Part shown: positions 32,044 through 43,038 of the stretch, in pieces
Layout: every line of letters starts with the position of its first letter
How positions within the stretch are numbered: the stretch's first letter is position 1
Assembly (NCBI RefSeq): GCF_901709675.1
Contig: NC_051100.1
Span: 14,118,286-14,182,285, forward strand
Direction of reading: 5' to 3'
DNA length: 64,000 nt
DNA from: Syngnathus acus
Taxonomy: Eukaryota > Chordata > Actinopteri > Syngnathiformes > Syngnathidae
Notes under the pieces: generated by a model
Database searches by the model: none
Seen by the model: only the letters and a program-made list of their open reading frames with translations
Told to the model about the DNA's origin: nothing
Translations under genes and position numbers: made by a program

Positions 32044-32226
32044 TCAGAAAGTACAGCCTCTGCTGGCCTTCTTCCGGACAGAGACTATGTGGCTGGTCCA
32101 TTTCAGGTCCCGAGAGATTGTGGATCCCAGGAACTTGAAAGTGACTGTGGAGGGAATAGCATTACTGAGGACAGTGAGGGATGGAAGTGGTGAAGGGTCC
32201 CTCCTGAAGTCCACTGTCATCTCCAC
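32044..32226 (-). repeat. inverted continuation of the LINE ORF2
   Basis: Read on the minus strand this gives MEMTVDFRRDPSPLPSL, then FKFLGSTISRDLKW and KKAS, exactly the residues that should follow LNPLKTVEMTVD at 32043 on the + strand. The codons for EMTVD are present at both ends, so 15-20 bp are shared between the two orientations. Confidence 0.85.
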
Positions 32227-32227
32227 T

Positions 32228-32228
32228 G

Positions 32229-32312
<84 letters not shown>
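32228..32312 (+). repeat. (TTCT)n microsatellite, second tract
   Basis: About 21 TTTC units directly after the inverted LINE segment. Same motif and orientation as the tract at 28796-28892. Confidence 0.95.
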
Positions 32313-32477
32313 GTTTTTGTCACACACGCACACCGTCAATGCGGAAATCGAACTCATGGAGACGGCACAAAGACAGGCTGCACCCCTACATCATCAGCGA
32401 CCCCTACCTGTTACGTCAATGTTCGCCCTACGCTCTCTGTCTGCGACCAATCACAAATTCTCAACGAGAATCGTTCC

Positions 32478-33612
32478 CGTGTTGTGCTTGATTTGGTTCC
32501 CCCGTGAGATCTTGTTCCCCCTGCCGCGGGAGCGCGCACGCCTTATTTGGAAAGCGAAAAACCGATGTTGGCCTAGGAATGAGGGAACCTGTTCAAATTT
32601 TCCACACAACCTGAAAGGACCCCCAGGAAGACAGAAAAAAAACAGCTGGAGTCCAGCACTCACCGTTTTCAAAATAAGGGGGGGGAACATATCCTCACGG
32701 GGCAGCTGTGAGGATTTGTTCCCCCCCTGTAATTTGGCCTAGGAATGAGGGAACCTGTTCAAATTTTCCACACAACCTGAAAAGACCCCCAGGAAGACAG
32801 AAAAAAAAACAGCTGCAGTCCAGCACTCACCGTTCTCAAAATAAGGGGGGGGGACATATCCTCACGGGGCAGCTGTGAGGATTTGTTCCCCCCCTGTAAT
32901 TTGGCCTAGGAATGAGGGAACCTGTTCAAAATTTTCACACAACCTGAACAGACCCCCAGGCAGACAGAAAAAAAACATCTGGAGTCCAGCACTCACCGTT
33001 CTCAAAATAAGGGGGGGGAACATATCCTCACAGGGCTTTGAAAGATTTGATCACAAAACGTGTGTGGCTTTTTCTTAAATGAACACGTTTGACATTGCTA
33101 TAGTGTCAGCTTTTAATTATATTGCGCTGTCATTTTAAAGCAAATTAATAAATGCAACAATATTAATTTGCTTTGAAAATACCTGAGTAATAAAATGGAT
33201 GGATGGATGAATGATGATCACAATTAAGTATAAAGTCTCCTTTGTAATATATACTCCTTGTAGCCTGTACCCAAAAAGAGGAGTTTCTTTGCATCGAGGT
33301 TTATGCAAAGAGCTCACTTAATTATATTGTTGCTTTTTGGTGAAGTGATTGAGTGTTCCGACTGTACGACTGGTCTTTGAATGCACCCCACTTCGCGGAT
33401 GAATTTAAAGACATCAAATGAGAATAATCCTTTATAAAAATTAAAATTGACTGACGCAAACGTGAGTTCTTCATGTTTTTATTGAAAACAACGTAGTGCT
33501 GACGCCGTACGACGCCGTACGACATCGGTGTTTCGCTTTCCAAATAAGGCGTGCGCGCTCCCGCGGCAGGGGGAACAAAATCTCACGGGGGAACCAAATC
33601 AAGCACAACACC
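32478..33612. mobile_element. fold-back element with long inverted ends
   Basis: 32478-32566 (GTTGTGCTTGATTTGGTTCC to TTATTTGGAAAGCG) is repeated as inverse complement at 33522-33612. Between them lie three tandem 167-bp units and a stretch (33300-33520) that is repeated inverted at 40200-40430. No coding region. It ends within 230 bp of the probable first exon of the zinc-finger gene. Confidence 0.6.
32570..33037 (+). repeat. 167-bp tandem repeat, three units
   Basis: Units start GGCCTAGGAATGAGGGAACC at 32570, 32736 and 32903 (spacings 166 and 167). Each contains CAGTCCAGCACTCACCG or a close variant, a G-run and ACATATCCTCAC. The third unit diverges at its end. Confidence 0.9.
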
Positions 33613-33639
33613 TGCACGCACATCTTTTGCGTCTTCATT

Positions 33640-33834
33640 TCATGTGTACACTTCCTGCTTTAGAGACCGCATTTACTTTGAAGGAGTGTGCATTTACTTT
33701 GAAGGAGCGCTTCCGTTGCTGGGAACCATTTAATCGTTTCCCACAATGCTTTGTGTCCACGTCTGCTTCTTCCTGTTTATTGTGAGCGTCTCCGCCGGCA
33801 ACCTTAAGCTTCTCATTTGACGTTTTCGTGCTCG
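33640..33834 (+). promoter_or_regulatory. probable promoter and 5' UTR exon of the zinc-finger gene
   Basis: Two ACTTCCTG/CTTCCTG ETS-like sites (33649 and 33769) lie upstream of a stretch ending CTCG at 33834 followed by a consensus GTGAGT donor. A matching pyrimidine-rich acceptor (TTTCAG) ends at 34586, 28 bp before the start codon. No TATA box is obvious. The exon is inferred from splice signals only. Confidence 0.45.
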
Positions 33835-34614
33835 GTGAGTTTCCAACACGCTAAATATCGTTATAGTCGCACGGCGTGCTACTCTTGGCGTCTTTTGGGC
33901 TCGTTTGACTAGCCGCCGCCAACCAAAAATGCGGCAAGGGGGGAAAAAAAAAATCCTTCCGCCGTTTTTCTCGTCACTGCCGCCGAGCCTGGCCGAGCCC
34001 TCGAACTTCATTGAGAAAGGATACGTTTTGATCGCGCCTTTCGCTACGGCGACAACGTCGATGTTTCCCACATGGTGGGAATTTGACCGCGTTTCCGAAA
34101 TGTTCGGCGCTCGAGCTAGCCGTGAATAAGTTGGCAAAAAGAGCGATTTGAATAATGCATGCGCTGCTCGCTGCTTGCCAGCTTTATGGTGACGTCACGG
34201 CGGATGGCGATCACTCGCTCTTCGTGACGTCACGGCGGTGGCGATCACTCGCTCCTCGATTGCTTTTCAGGACACTTGATGACAAGTGTGTCGTTTGGCC
34301 TCTTGGCCATTGGACTCGTCTGAGCGCAAAGAACGTGACAAAGGTTTCACGCTGGAAAGCTGTGAATAGGCTGGCGGCACCCGATCGGAGAAAACATTTC
34401 ACCCGAGTGTCGGATGAGAAGCCTCTATATGAGCAGGAAATATTCCAGAGCCACCCAGACCAAGCCGGCTTCAGTGAAATCCCTAAACGAGGCGATTGTA
34501 CGAGGCAAGCCTCCTTGTTTGTGGCGATGTTTTGGGCGGTCAGTTCATTTTTTGAGTACATGTCCCGCCTTCCTTCTGGGTTTCAGCTGCTGGGATCGCA
34601 GGGCTCGCAGCCTG

Positions 34615-35192
34615 ATGATGGATGACTCCGAAGCACAGCTGACCGTGTCGGAGGCGGATGCTCTGGGCGCAGACTTCATCACGGTGGAGTTGGACACGCA
34701 GCCTATCGAGTACGTGGTCAAGTGGGCTGAGGTGGGCTCCAAGTTCACCATCTCGTGCGTCAAGAAGGACTCTGACGACCCGTCGGAGCTGAGCAGCGAG
34801 CAGCTCAAGATGGAGACGGATGAGGCCTTTTTCGCGCCCTACGAGGAGGTGTACCCCTGCGAGGTGACTGAGCAAAGCGTGGAAATTAAGATGGAGTCAG
34901 ACGACGATGATGATGAGGAGCAGCACCAGATCCTGGTGGAGGTGGGCGGCCAGCCAGACGGCGAGGCCGACTCGGACCATGGTGACCTAGAACCCGACGA
35001 GCGGCGCTATCGCTGCGGCTACTGCGGCAAGTGCTACAGCCATGCCTCCAGCCTGTACCGCCATCAACAGACGCATGCTGCCAAGGTGGCCGCCACGCCG
35101 GTGCCCGCCGCCGCCAAGCGTGCCCTGGAGCCTGCACATCAGGATGCGCGATACGCCTGCCAGCACTGCGGCATGACTTTCAAGGGCAGCAG
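34615..35192 (+). CDS. zinc-finger gene, coding exon 1
   Basis: Encodes residues 1-192 plus two bases of codon 193: the acidic N-terminus, finger 1 and the first half of finger 2. The donor GTGGGT starts at 35193. Confidence 0.85.
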
Positions 35193-38100
35193 GTGGGTTG
35201 TTTCTTACATTGACTCCCGAATATGTCCGCGGCTCATTCTTTCTTTATGGTCTATTGCCATTTTCGTTACCGAGGAAAGTCAAAGAAGCCAACAGCCCCA
35301 CTTTGACCCTGTTTGAGCTCATCATGTTTCCAATTACATGACGTGTTGAATGTTGCCCATACATTGCGGCCTGGTGGTGCTGGGTGGTGCTGGGAGTGCG
35401 AGTGACAGTTTGGTGACAGTTTGGCTTGGATCTCTGACCGAGGCCCAAGTGAGAGGGTGACAGTTGCAGCCATTTCGACAGTCTGGTTGTCGTCTGTTTT
35501 GCACGTCTCTCTCTTTCTCGTAATGTCGCTTCGGCACGCTGCCTCATTTGCACAAGGGGTGTTGATGCTCACTTGAAATTGCTTGACAAGTTTCTGCACA
35601 ATTCTCCTGTCGCTGCGACTGCACCACTCGGTGCGTCCTGGTGCTCTGCACAAACGGAGGTGTTTGTGTCCTAAAATTATCTTTTTGTTGGTATGTCTCG
35701 GCTGGGCGATTATGGCAAAAGAGTCAGGATTGTCTCCAATAAGATTGACTTATGATGAATAAAACTGATTCTTGACTGATTTCAAAAGTAGGCCTTTTGT
35801 CAGCCAGCCTAGCATGTCAGCGGCCATCGCTGTACCTGCACGTTGAAGACTTCATTCTTTCATCTGTCAAGTCGATCGCCCAACGTTGCTGCATTGTGAA
35901 AAGCATCTCCCCGATGGCAGTACCTTATTTGTTCTATTTTTGCAAGTCTTGGGACTTGCTTGGCGGACTCGGGACCTCAGCTATCATACTTCGTACCAAA
36001 TCACGTGGAATTGCGTGCTGGTGTGACAGTAAAAATGACGTCCACGCACAACTGCGGTCCAACACTCAGGCAACGTCTATGCCACACGCTTGCTCCCCAA
36101 GCACCGCGCTGCCTTGGGGCCACCTTCTGGCCACTTTCCCAGCGTAGGAACTCAACACAGCACATGGGTGGCAGGAATCCCAGATGGAAGAGGCGACAAT
36201 CGACCGGCCCGCAGTGCAGCTGCGTGCAGCTGCGAGCGGCGTCGATTCGTCCCTTTTTCCGTACTTTGCCACCGGAAATGATTTCCTTTCCCACATCGCT
36301 ATGAGAGGGTTCTCCGATTGTCGGCGGTGGACTTGAAACTGTTTGCGTAATCGTGAGAGCGTGTCCAAAATTTGTTGGACTAAATCCGAGCTTTGCGCTG
36401 GATGTCTTGGGATTTGTCTCAGGCTTTCCGCCTTGTTGCCTTTGGAGTGAGTCGTGCTGCAGCAGTAGTTCCTCCTTCCTGATAATCCCTTCATCGATTT
36501 TTGTTCAGAGCCATTGTTGCACTCAAAATTAGCCAACATTTCTGTTAATATCTTCCACTTTGTGGCCTCCTCCACCACAAAAACAGACGGCTGATCTTGC
36601 AAAAGAAGATATTGGCAAAACGGCGGTGACGTTTTTTTTCTGCGGTCTTGATGTGTGTGGTTGGGACTGCTCGTCATCAGTCCATTTGAACTAATGTCCC
36701 GCTGACTTCAGGATGCTGGGGAGTCACCTGCGGCTGCATGGCAAGAGGCGCATCCACCCGTGCAACATTTGCGGCAAGGAGTTCAACCACAGCTCCAGCT
36801 TGTCGCGACACCGCCTAATCCACAAGAAGGCCAAGGACGGCATCGCCAGCCACACTGCGCCCGCCCGCTCGGCTTACCGCCCCTCGCCCAAGGGCAAAAG
36901 GGCCAAGCGGCGGAGGCCGCCGGCGGGCGTCATGCAGGCGCCAGGCCTAGACGACAAGTTCTACGCCTGCCCGCAGTGCGAGATGAGCTTTCGCAGCTCC
37001 GCCGCACTCTCCAAGCATCAGGTGAGCCCCGTCTTTGCCACCGCAAACTTTCCACGGGACCTGGCGCAAGGCATCATGCACTTTTTGGCGGCAGCTTTTC
37101 TCCGCCTTCACACAAAAGTCCAACTCGGGCCAGTTTTTGCCAGAATTGCAGTTGGCGGCTTGAGAGTGGTCGCTGCGTGGCTATTGACCAGCGCAAATGC
37201 TGGCGTGGTGCTGCGATGGCCAGGCCGCCATTTCAAATGAACCATTTGAAAGCCGCCACTTAGAAAAACCCCTCTTGAATTCAGCTTCTTGAAGCATGGA
37301 ACAAAGTGAAAGTGTCTTTGTGAAAGGGGAACTCGAGTACAAAATGTTGTTTGCAATATGTTTAGGGTTAGGGTACAACACCGTCTCAGTCGCACATTTG
37401 TCCGTAAGTACAATGACAATAAAGGCATTCAATTTGTGGCGACTGTAGAGTCACAGCAAATGAAACAAAATGCATGGGGATTTCTTCAAAAGAGCCTCAT
37501 ATTTCACTGGGAAATATACATGTCATATGTAACAAATTTCTTTTTATATACTCTACGTATGTTTTTAGGCAACATATGTACTTAGGTTTGATTTTAGTTC
37601 AAAAGCAAATCGTGACAAAGTTTCAATGCAGCTCATTTTCATGTAATCATCAGTTCTGTTAACTGGTACTTTGGGCAAATCCTCAAAAGCTGAGTGTAGT
37701 GTGACAAAAAGCTTTGGCGGAAGTCCGGGCGCCAGAAAAGGTTGGCGGGCCAAATCCCGAGCGACACGCCGACACAGAGCACTCCAAGCGCAAATATACT
37801 TGGAATTTAACTTTCTGACATGACATATGGCAAGTTGAGCCCACGGTGGTCTGGAGCAGAATCTGTTCCACGCCTCCCGCCATTGTGAGCGATAGGTGGC
37901 AAAATACAGCCACGCTTGGTCTTCGGCTTAGCCCGCAGCAGCTGACAGACAGTGAGTGGCAAAATGGTCGCCTTCCGGGATGGACCCAAACTGTTGCATC
38001 TTGCTGCGTCGCGAGATTCATCAGAGTATGTGGTGTGTTGTCAAGAAAACTTTTGACTGGACTTGCCCTGTGATCATTTAGCAGGTGATCCTGCCTCAAA

Positions 38101-38918
38101 AGACAGGCAGCCCAAAAAAGAGAAAGCAAACCAAGCAAAATGCCACAAAGATTTGGGTGCATCCATTTTTTGTGCTGGTGCATCAAACAAAGTTGGGGAG
38201 AGGAAAAAAGGAGCGTGGAGCCCCCCGCTTGAACAGCCCGAGAAAATTGTGACTTTGAACGAAAAAAGTCAAGCGAGTGAACTGCTGAGTAAGTCAGGCT
38301 GGCGCCGTGTGCACTCTGCATGACAAATGTCGCTCGTGTGATCCCTTTGCGTATAATTCCCGTGGAAAGTTTCCAAGGTGGCGGGTGGACTTCAAGTCTC
38401 CCGGAGATTGGGTGTAAATGTTGGGCAACTTTGCCGCTGCGCAGGTGACTCACGTGAAGGAGCTTCTGGACAGCTACGCGCAGCCCGGCAAGGAGAACCT
38501 GGCTGAGAGCTCATCCGACCTAAAGATCCGGCTCAAGCTGTGCTCCCGCGACAAGCCCAACTTCTACACGCTCTGCAAGAAGAATCGGCGGCGGCGGCGC
38601 CGCCCCAAACAAGGCCCCGGCGATGCTCAGGACGAGGAAGATGGCGCTGATGCCCCGGAGGCTCACGGCTGTGGCCTTTGCGGCAAACGCTTCAGCCACA
38701 CCTCCAGCTTGGCGCGCCATCAGCTGAGCCACCAAGTGGTGGCGGCGGCGGACGGCGGCCAGCGCGCCAAGACCAAGAGCAAGACCTTCACCTGCGCCGC
38801 CTGCAACAAGACCTTCATGCACTCGTCCAGTTTCTCTCGCCACAAGAAGGCGCACCTGGGCGCCGCCAAGAGGGCCATCTTGGACGAGACGGCGCCCATC
38901 GAGTCCGACTCCGACTGA
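34615..38918 (+). CDS. six-finger C2H2 zinc-finger protein (three coding exons)
   Basis: Exons 34615-35192, 36712-37021 and 38445-38918 join to 453 codons. The protein is a likely nuclear DNA-binding regulator. Residues 1-130 are acidic and fingerless, with a DDDDDEE run. Finger cysteine/histidine positions: 134/137/150/154, 182/185/198/202, 210/213/226/230, 279/282/295/299, 372/375/388/392 and 413/416/429/433. A basic NRRRRRRPK stretch near residue 345 could be a nuclear signal. Intron 1 (phase 2) and intron 2 (phase 0) both split a finger; each join restores exact spacing, which confirms the model. The start at 34615 (second ATG at 34618) follows an apparent UTR acceptor. I do not recognise the orthologue; there is no KRAB, BTB or SCAN domain. 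Confidence 0.88.
36712..37021 (+). CDS. zinc-finger gene, coding exon 2
   Basis: Acceptor TTCAG ends at 36711. The first base completes codon 193 (Arg). Encodes the second half of finger 2, finger 3 and finger 4 up to its first histidine. The donor GTGAGC starts at 37022. Intron 1 (35193-36711) contains no recognised gene. Confidence 0.87.
38445..38918 (+). CDS. zinc-finger gene, coding exon 3
   Basis: Acceptor GCGCAG ends at 38444. Opens with VTH, supplying the last histidine of finger 4. Then come a linker of about 70 residues with an arginine run, fingers 5 and 6, and the stop TGA at 38916-38918. Intron 2 (37022-38444) contains no recognised gene. Confidence 0.87.
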   Translation: MTHVKELLDSYAQPGKENLAESSSDLKIRLKLCSRDKPNFYTLCKKNRRRRRRPKQGPGDAQDEEDGADAPEAHGCGLCGKRFSHTSSLARHQLSHQVVAAADGGQRAKTKSKTFTCAACNKTFMHSSSFSRHKKAHLGAAKRAILDETAPIESDSD

Positions 38919-39630
38919 CTGCCGGAAGTGACTTGCGCTTGGGCGGGACGGCAAGTGTACATAGCGGACGTGGTCAAAAGGTCGCTCTCGCCCCCTCATT
39001 GGCCCACACACCCTCCCCCACCCCAAGAAGAACCAGAGGACGCTCCAGTCTAACCTCTACGGTCTCTGCGTGATGAAATGGGATGGAACACGCCATTGCC
39101 GCCGCCATGTTTCCGCGCCACGTCTGCCCGCCTCGTCTCTGAGTGATCCGATTGGCCGCTTGATCCGTTTGTTGAGTCCATGTTGTGGTATGCATGAAGC
39201 TGCACGGCCATCATTGTAGTTTTGGACGAGGGGAGTGAGGCGCAAGGCCGGCGTATATAGGATTTTGAAATGATGACGTCAAAGGTATTTAAATGTCATT
39301 TGCACCCTTAAGAAGGCAGGTGATCACAGTAGTAAGGGCGCCCTCGTCAGCAGCAGGAAAAGACAAAATGTTTACACGACAGTTCCATTTGAGGTAAAGA
39401 TTCGGCTAATTACTGATCATTGATTGGTCTGTTTGAACAGCAGAGAACGTGTGGTGTGTTGATGACATTGTGAATTCTGACAGGTGTCCAGGCTGAAAGT
39501 TTGTTTGAAAAAGGAAACAGATCGTCGTTCACCTTTAGCCTCCATGTTGTATTGCATCAGTGTCGTGTTTGCTCATTAGCACAAAGCCTTGATGTGTTCA
39601 TTTTGTAATAAATCTGGAAAATGATGCCTT
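38919..39630 (+). terminator. 3' UTR and poly(A) signal of the zinc-finger gene
   Basis: About 700 bp after the stop without coding potential, ending with AATAAA at 39607-39612 and a GT-rich stretch (GTGTGTGTGATGTG) just downstream, the expected cleavage layout. Confidence 0.6.
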
Positions 39631-40159
39631 ACTTCTGCGTGTGTGTGATGTGCTAGTGTTAGTAGCGATTGCTAAGACTGCAGGGCAAGCGGAGTAAAGT
39701 GTGTGGTACATTTACGGTGTGAATTCTAAAAATTAAGTCAATTCAGTGCAGAAATTCGCCGTTCGGTTCAGCCGATTCGCAGTTGGTCGCCGTCTTTTTT
39801 TAAATTGAATGTTGGCAGTGGGAAAGAGACCTCTGGTGGACACATCGATGTCGGCAACAATCCGTCATGAATCCCAGCGATCTGATTTCAAAATACGTTT
39901 GTAAAGGTTTGTGGATTCCATTGAATTGTAAATGTAATATTTAATAATTCAATATTTACATCTATCCTACACATCCGTTTTGTCTAGGCACAGGCACGCG
40001 AACTTTAACGTCGCAAATCCCTTGAGTCAAATTCGCAACGAATTGTGGGTAATATGCTTGAGATTAGGGGCCGTGGATGCGGTCTCGGGAGAATTTGCAC
40101 ACCCGACGCACGCTCACCCTCATTGGGAACGCGCATTTGAGGGGGCAAGAGTGTGTAAG
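39631..40159. other. no gene recognised
   Basis: AT-rich to mixed sequence after the zinc-finger gene, without repeats or frames I can assign. Repeat-derived sequence begins near 40160. Confidence 0.4.
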
Positions 40160-40440
40160 TGAATATTTGGACAGTGCGCGGGAGCGCGCACCCCTTGAGT
40201 GGAAAGCGGAAACCGATGCCGTACGGCGACATCACTAGCTTGTTTTCAATAAAAACATGAACACTCAATTTCCATTTTTAGAAAGTTTTTATTTTTTATT
40301 TTATTTCTTTAAATTCATCCGCGTTTTGCCGTTGACATGAGGTGCGTTCAAAGACCAATCGTACAATCGAATCACTCAATATACCAAAAAGCAACGATAA
40401 TTACGTGAGCTCTTTGCATAAACCTGCATAAACCTGCATA
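40160..40440 (-). repeat. inverted copy of the 33.3-33.6 kb repeat
   Basis: GCGCGGGAGCGCGCACCCC, GGAAAGCGGAAACCGATGCC, TTTTCAATAAAAACATGA and AAAGACCAATCGTACAATCG correspond, in order and in inverse complement, to 33560 down to 33300. ATAAACCTGC is then repeated twice. The two copies flank the zinc-finger gene in opposite orientation. Confidence 0.7.
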
Positions 40441-40619
40441 AACTTATTCTAACGGGTTGACATTCTTATAGAGTTCCTGTTACAAGTTTTAGCCCCCCTC
40501 CCCACCACCTGTCACTTTGCTTGGGACAAAAGGAACCCTCAGAACTGAGATTCTTTCTCAATCATTCATTCAAATCAATTCACTCAAATCATTCTCGTTA
40601 TTAATGACCCTGCGAGCAT

Positions 40620-40860
40620 TTTGACGTCTAATAGGCATCTATTAGACGTCTATATGCTAACCAGACGTCTCGGCTAAAACACGTCTAAAAGTCGTCTAAA
40701 AGTGTAACAAATATAGACGTCTATGCTATAGACGTCATTTAGACGTCTATATGTGAAAGTTCTTTTTAGACGTTTATTGAGTAAACGTTTGAATGATGGC
40801 TAATAGCTATTAGCGCTAATCGCGCTAATAGCTAGTGATCATTTGAACATCTAGATGTCT
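40620..40860. repeat. cluster of GACGTC palindromes
   Basis: Six GACGTC sites, mostly within AGACGTCTA, plus several one-base variants in about 150 bp, followed by GCTATTAGCGCTAATCGCGC-type palindromes. Possibly the end of a fold-back DNA element; family unknown. Confidence 0.5.
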
Positions 40861-41022
40861 ATTCAACATTGAGGTTCTCTTCAATACATTTAACTGGTGA
40901 TCCTTACCTTTGTGTAGTTCCAGGATGTTGTGAAAATGCATTTGATTAGTGATGGTCCAGGGTGTGAAAATTTACATTTTCTAATACAGAAATAGGTTTC
41001 AGTAAGTCATACTTACCGTATT

Positions 41023-42453
41023 TTTCGGACTATAAGTCGCGTTTTTTTTCATAGTTTGGGTGGGGGGGGCGACTTATACTGAGGAGTGACTTATATGTGA
41101 ATTTTTTCACACATTTTCAAAATTTAAAAAAGAAAAAAAAAAGAACCCGCGATAAACGAACTGCAATGTAGCAAGGGATTACTGTAATTTGAACTGCAAA
41201 TGACGTCATCGGCGCGGCGGTTGTTTACATAAAGGACAAAGGATTCGATCACGGGATGACGAAGGGCCCCACGTACTACCGGCATCATTAGCGGCTTTGT
41301 TTGTAAGTGACACGGAGGACGAAGAGTTTGAAGGATTTAATGATTTAGAGTGACACAGAAGGTTTGAAAAACTATTATGGCTTTTATGCACGCCCGGTCC
41401 TACTATATGGAGCTCTCTTTCACCTCCGTGGATGGAAGTCGGGGGCTGGCGCTCGGCCGGGTGGCTGTCCGGGGACGGTGGATGGGGCTCGGACATGGCT
41501 TTTACGCACGCCCAGTCCTATTCCATGGAGCTCTGTTCCACCTCCGTGGCTGGAAGTCGGGGGCCAGCGCTCGGCAGCTGGCTGTCCGGGGCCGGTGGAT
41601 GGGGGTCGGAACCTGCTCCTACGCACGCCCGGTCTTACTCTACGGAGGTCCCAGCCACCTCCATGGCTGGAAGTGCCACCTCCGGGGATGGAAGTCCATG
41701 CCGCCACACGCCTGGAAGTCGACGCCGGTGCTTGGGCCGTGTGGCGGTGAACTATTTGTTATAGTTATTTGATATATTTTATTTCGTGTAGCAACTTGTA
41801 TATGTTTTTATCGTTACAGTTCAGTAGTTGTTGGCTCGAACTCTTGTTAACGCTACAATATAGTTATATATACTAGATCTGTGGAATAACACGAGGCTGA
41901 CGTCAGCGGCGCACGCGCGCCGTTGTTGACAAAGGACGAGGAATTTGATCGATGGATTTAATGATTTGGAGTGACACAGATGCTTTGATAATATTGTTGT
42001 TTATATGATAGTTATTTGATATATACTTTATATATCGTTTATATGGGTCTGTGGAATATTTAGAACTGCAACTCACGACGAGTCCGACGTCAGCGGCGGA
42101 TACGCGCCATCGTTTACATAAAGGACGATCGATGGATTTAATGAATTGGAGTGACAAAGATGGTTTGATAAACGTGTTATTTATGTAATAGTTATTTGAA
42201 TAACTCTGAATGTTACGTCACGCCCGTTCTCAGCTCCTCGTTTGTGTATATGTCACGTTAGCATACCGTAATTGTTTAGCCTGTTGTTGCTGGTTCATGT
42301 CTGTTTTTGGTCTTCGATTTTGACAAATAAATTTGCCCCAAAAGTGCGACTAATAATCCGGTGCAACTTATGTTTTTTTTCACTTTATATTGTATATTTT
42401 ATGGCTGGTGCGATTTATACTCCGGAGTGACTTTTAGTCCGAAAAATACGGTA
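41023..42453. mobile_element. TIR DNA transposon with internal minisatellite, copy 1
   Basis: ACCGTATTTTTCGGACTATA and its inverse complement form the ends. GCGACTTATA-type blocks lie subterminally. Inside are the 118-bp minisatellite and three diverged copies of a TCGATGGATTTAATGATT unit. No transposase. A second copy lacking the left end is at 51640-52776. Confidence 0.7.
41377..41740 (+). repeat. 118-bp minisatellite, three units
   Basis: Units start near 41377, 41495 and 41611 with ATGGCTTTTACGCACGCCC or a variant and contain GGAGCTCTCTTTCACCTCCG. GC-rich inside an AT-rich element. Open frames across it reflect the stop-poor unit. Confidence 0.9.
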
Positions 42454-42803
42454 TGTTACCTGCAGATATAAATACACCTTTTGATGTTAAAATTAACCAA
42501 AACGACAATTGAACCTAAATATATACATTTTTTCAAACATCATCCAACCATCACAAATATAAACGTGCAATGTTTTTAAATCATATGTTTAAAAAAGTAA
42601 AACTATACATACAGTATTAAAAAATGGGGACTATTTAATAGAACAAAACTACTACGTTACAATATAAATGTATACTTATTTTATGTAGGACATATCAAAC
42701 AAAACAACCAGCTTGGCAAAACACAACAATATAAACATCACTCTCTTTGCTACTCAGCTCTGGAGCCCATTTTAATTTTAAAGCCATTGCGGTCCTTGTT
42801 TCA

Positions 42804-42896
42804 TCATCCGTGGCCTCTGTGCATGTCGCCAACAGCTTCTACAAAGATGAACTCGATGTACATCAGGCACCACCCTTTGTAGACCTTGGGATTACT
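42804..42896 (-). CDS. candidate terminal exon on the minus strand
   Basis: Read on the minus strand, TTTTACAG precedes an open segment encoding SNPKVYKGWCLMYIEF and further to a TGA at 42804-42806 (30 residues). The reading phase agrees with the candidate exon at 43039-43120. No protein family is recognised. Could be chance or a fragment of an intron-containing transposon gene. Confidence 0.3.
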   Translation of the reverse strand, partial: SNPKVYKGWCLMYIEFIFVEAVGDMHRGHG

Positions 42897-43038
42897 CTGT
42901 AAAAGAAATATGAATATGGGAAAAAAAACACGACTACCTGTAAAATATTTTTTCCTCGATGCATCTCATGTCAGTCGCACATTTCGAACATTGAGCAATC
43001 GCACAGGAAAGAACAGACAGGTTTTTTTTTTTATTTAC

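Larger units (their letters stand above)
29021..32226 (+). mobile_element. jockey-group LINE with nested hAT and terminal inversion
   Basis: Runs from a 5' stretch that resembles the family's own 3' UTR (29030-29115, compare 48460-48560 inverted), through endonuclease and reverse transcriptase, to 32043. From 32044 to 32226 the next piece of the same LINE is present in reverse orientation. The remaining C-terminus and 3' UTR are missing. Confidence 0.75.

Noticed and set aside
33905-34561. Open frames upstream of the zinc-finger start codon
   Set aside because: They lie in the inferred 5' UTR intron, carry no motif, and the in-frame extension before 34615 crosses a likely splice acceptor at 34586.
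35245-38453. Minus-strand frames within the zinc-finger introns (for example 35267-35653, 37683-38453)
   Set aside because: No motif, no splice signals in that orientation, and they overlap clear introns or exons of the + strand gene.
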